A stretch of 64,000 nucleotides of DNA. Origin: Pelagomonas calceolata (lineage: Eukaryota > Sar > Pelagophyceae > Pelagomonadales > Pelagomonadaceae). Made by a program: the position numbers and the translations under genes. Under the pieces are notes generated by a model. The model was not told where the DNA came from. It saw only the letters and a program-made list of their open reading frames with translations, and searched no databases. Positions 63,436-64,000 of this stretch are shown here, one piece after another (the stretch's first letter is position 1; each line of letters begins with the position of its first letter). The stretch is taken from positions 744,001 to 808,000 of the forward strand of contig CAKKNE010000001.1 in the NCBI GenBank assembly GCA_918797485.1, in the 5' to 3' direction.

Positions 63436-64000
63436 TTAGTCGTCGCCGACGAACTCCGCGAGGAGCCGCTTCTTGCGCTCGGCGAGCGCGTCCTCCCAGC
63501 CCCAGTCGTCGACGAGCTCGGAGACGTCCAGGCCGCTCCGCCACACCCACTCCGTCTGCCGCTCCGAGCAGACGGACGTGTCGACGGAGGCCGCGTCGTC
63601 GACGAAGGCGGCGGCGGCGTCGTCATTGTTTTCAACGGCGTCGCCCACGAAAGCGCTGGCCGCGGCGGCCGCGGCAACGAAGGCGGCGTCCGCGGCGTCC
63701 GCGGTCGAGATAATGCGGCCATCTGGCAGCATGATGTCGGTGTCGCCGTCCACCTCGTACTCCCACGGCGGCGTCGGCGCCGGGTAGCGGGCGTCGACGA
63801 CGGGCGGCCGGCCGTCGCGGCTGTCGACGCTCTCGTCTGATGGCGAGACGGTGACCGCCGGTTTAGGCGGTTGCCGCGGCGTGCCGCTGCGCGAGCGGCG
63901 CCTGCCCGTGCTTCGTCGCTTCGGTGGCGGGCCGAAGAGCGTCTGGAGGCTGTCGAGCGGGGCCGCGGTCACGCGGCGTTTTGACGCGGCGGCGGTGCTT
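63436..64000 (-). CDS. Hypothetical acidic protein, 5' end outside window
   Basis: The frame stays open to the window edge, so the start is missing; the first in-frame candidate inside is only a GTG at 63972. The visible 188 residues begin with a basic Ser/Arg segment (PPPKRRSTGRRRSRSGTPRQPPKP), then an acidic region (WEYEVDGDTDIMLPDGRIISTADAADAAFVAAAAAASAFVGDAVENNDDAAAAFVDDAASVDTS) with an Ala-rich helix. The end is charged (WVWRSGLDVSELVDDWGWEDALAERKKRLLAEFVGDD). Not recognised. It converges with the coiled-coil gene, 18 bp apart. Confidence 0.6.
   Translation of the reverse strand, partial: STAAASKRRVTAAPLDSLQTLFGPPPKRRSTGRRRSRSGTPRQPPKPAVTVSPSDESVDSRDGRPPVVDARYPAPTPPWEYEVDGDTDIMLPDGRIISTADAADAAFVAAAAAASAFVGDAVENNDDAAAAFVDDAASVDTSVCSERQTEWVWRSGLDVSELVDDWGWEDALAERKKRLLAEFVGDD

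Noticed and set aside
1-64000. tRNA, rRNA, CRISPR or retroelement features
   Set aside because: No B-box-like GGTTCGAATCC outside coding sequence, no spaced identical repeats and no reverse transcriptase or integrase sequence were seen.

Overview
The window reads as nuclear DNA of a GC-rich, gene-dense eukaryotic alga, most likely a stramenopile of the pelagophyte type (Aureococcus-like). The reasons are: long intronless ORFs packed on both strands with short gaps; plastid pathway genes with hydrophobic N-termini (coproporphyrinogen oxidase); eukaryotic families throughout (formin, calnexin, BUB1/Mad3, RAD51C, MARCH-type RING-CH, FRA10AC1, CSTPP1); and short introns with inverted-repeat ends and 8-bp direct duplications, which match the introner elements described in Aureococcus. 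The species call is inference. I saw no tRNA, rRNA, CRISPR or retroelement.

Layout. 0-10 kb: a partial DHRS1-like dehydrogenase, a kinase-less BUB1/Mad3 protein with an ABBA-motif array, an EXPERA-nitroreductase fusion, a plastid-targeted unknown, an NAD(P)-binding protein, coproporphyrinogen oxidase, an ENTH adaptor and a short U-box protein. 10-20 kb: histidyl-tRNA synthetase (introner-split), RAD51C-like recombinase, NDP kinase, a frameshifted secreted nuclease-like gene, a coiled-coil protein, a secreted ankyrin protein and a truncated TPR copy. 20-31 kb: a MARCH-like membrane RING-CH protein, ankyrin-MYND, FRA10AC1, an introner-split NmrA-like reductase, a methyltransferase-like protein and calnexin. 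30-44 kb: an ankyrin-like family member, a large membrane PAS protein, two poorly defined genes, a 4CL-like ligase and a PH-PDZ-FH2 formin. 44-64 kb: a secretory J-domain protein, RING/Sel1, a two-receiver protein, CSTPP1, a C-terminal fragment of a P-type ATPase with an introner, a second ankyrin-like paralogue, a TPR-prolyl-4-hydroxylase-like enzyme with an introner, RING-TRAF, a RING-Arb2 fusion, a SET protein, MYND-RINGCH-TPR, a coiled-coil protein and a partial gene.

Two system-level signals stand out. First, four introns belong to one mobile family with CTGTGTGG...CCACACAG ends. Three carry 8-bp flanking duplications (two perfect) that supply the splice donor, and the family is inserted in both orientations. 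Second, a 20-24-bp near-palindromic element (GCTAGCG - about 9 nt - ACACTAGC, or the reverse) sits about 120-300 bp from start codons and nearly always between divergent gene pairs. It is a strong candidate for a bidirectional promoter element.

Gene content is mostly housekeeping and is not an operon-like pathway. Recurrent themes are ubiquitin-type zinc fingers (U-box, RING-CH, RING-TRAF, RING-Arb2), ankyrin/TPR expansions and cytoskeleton/centriole proteins.
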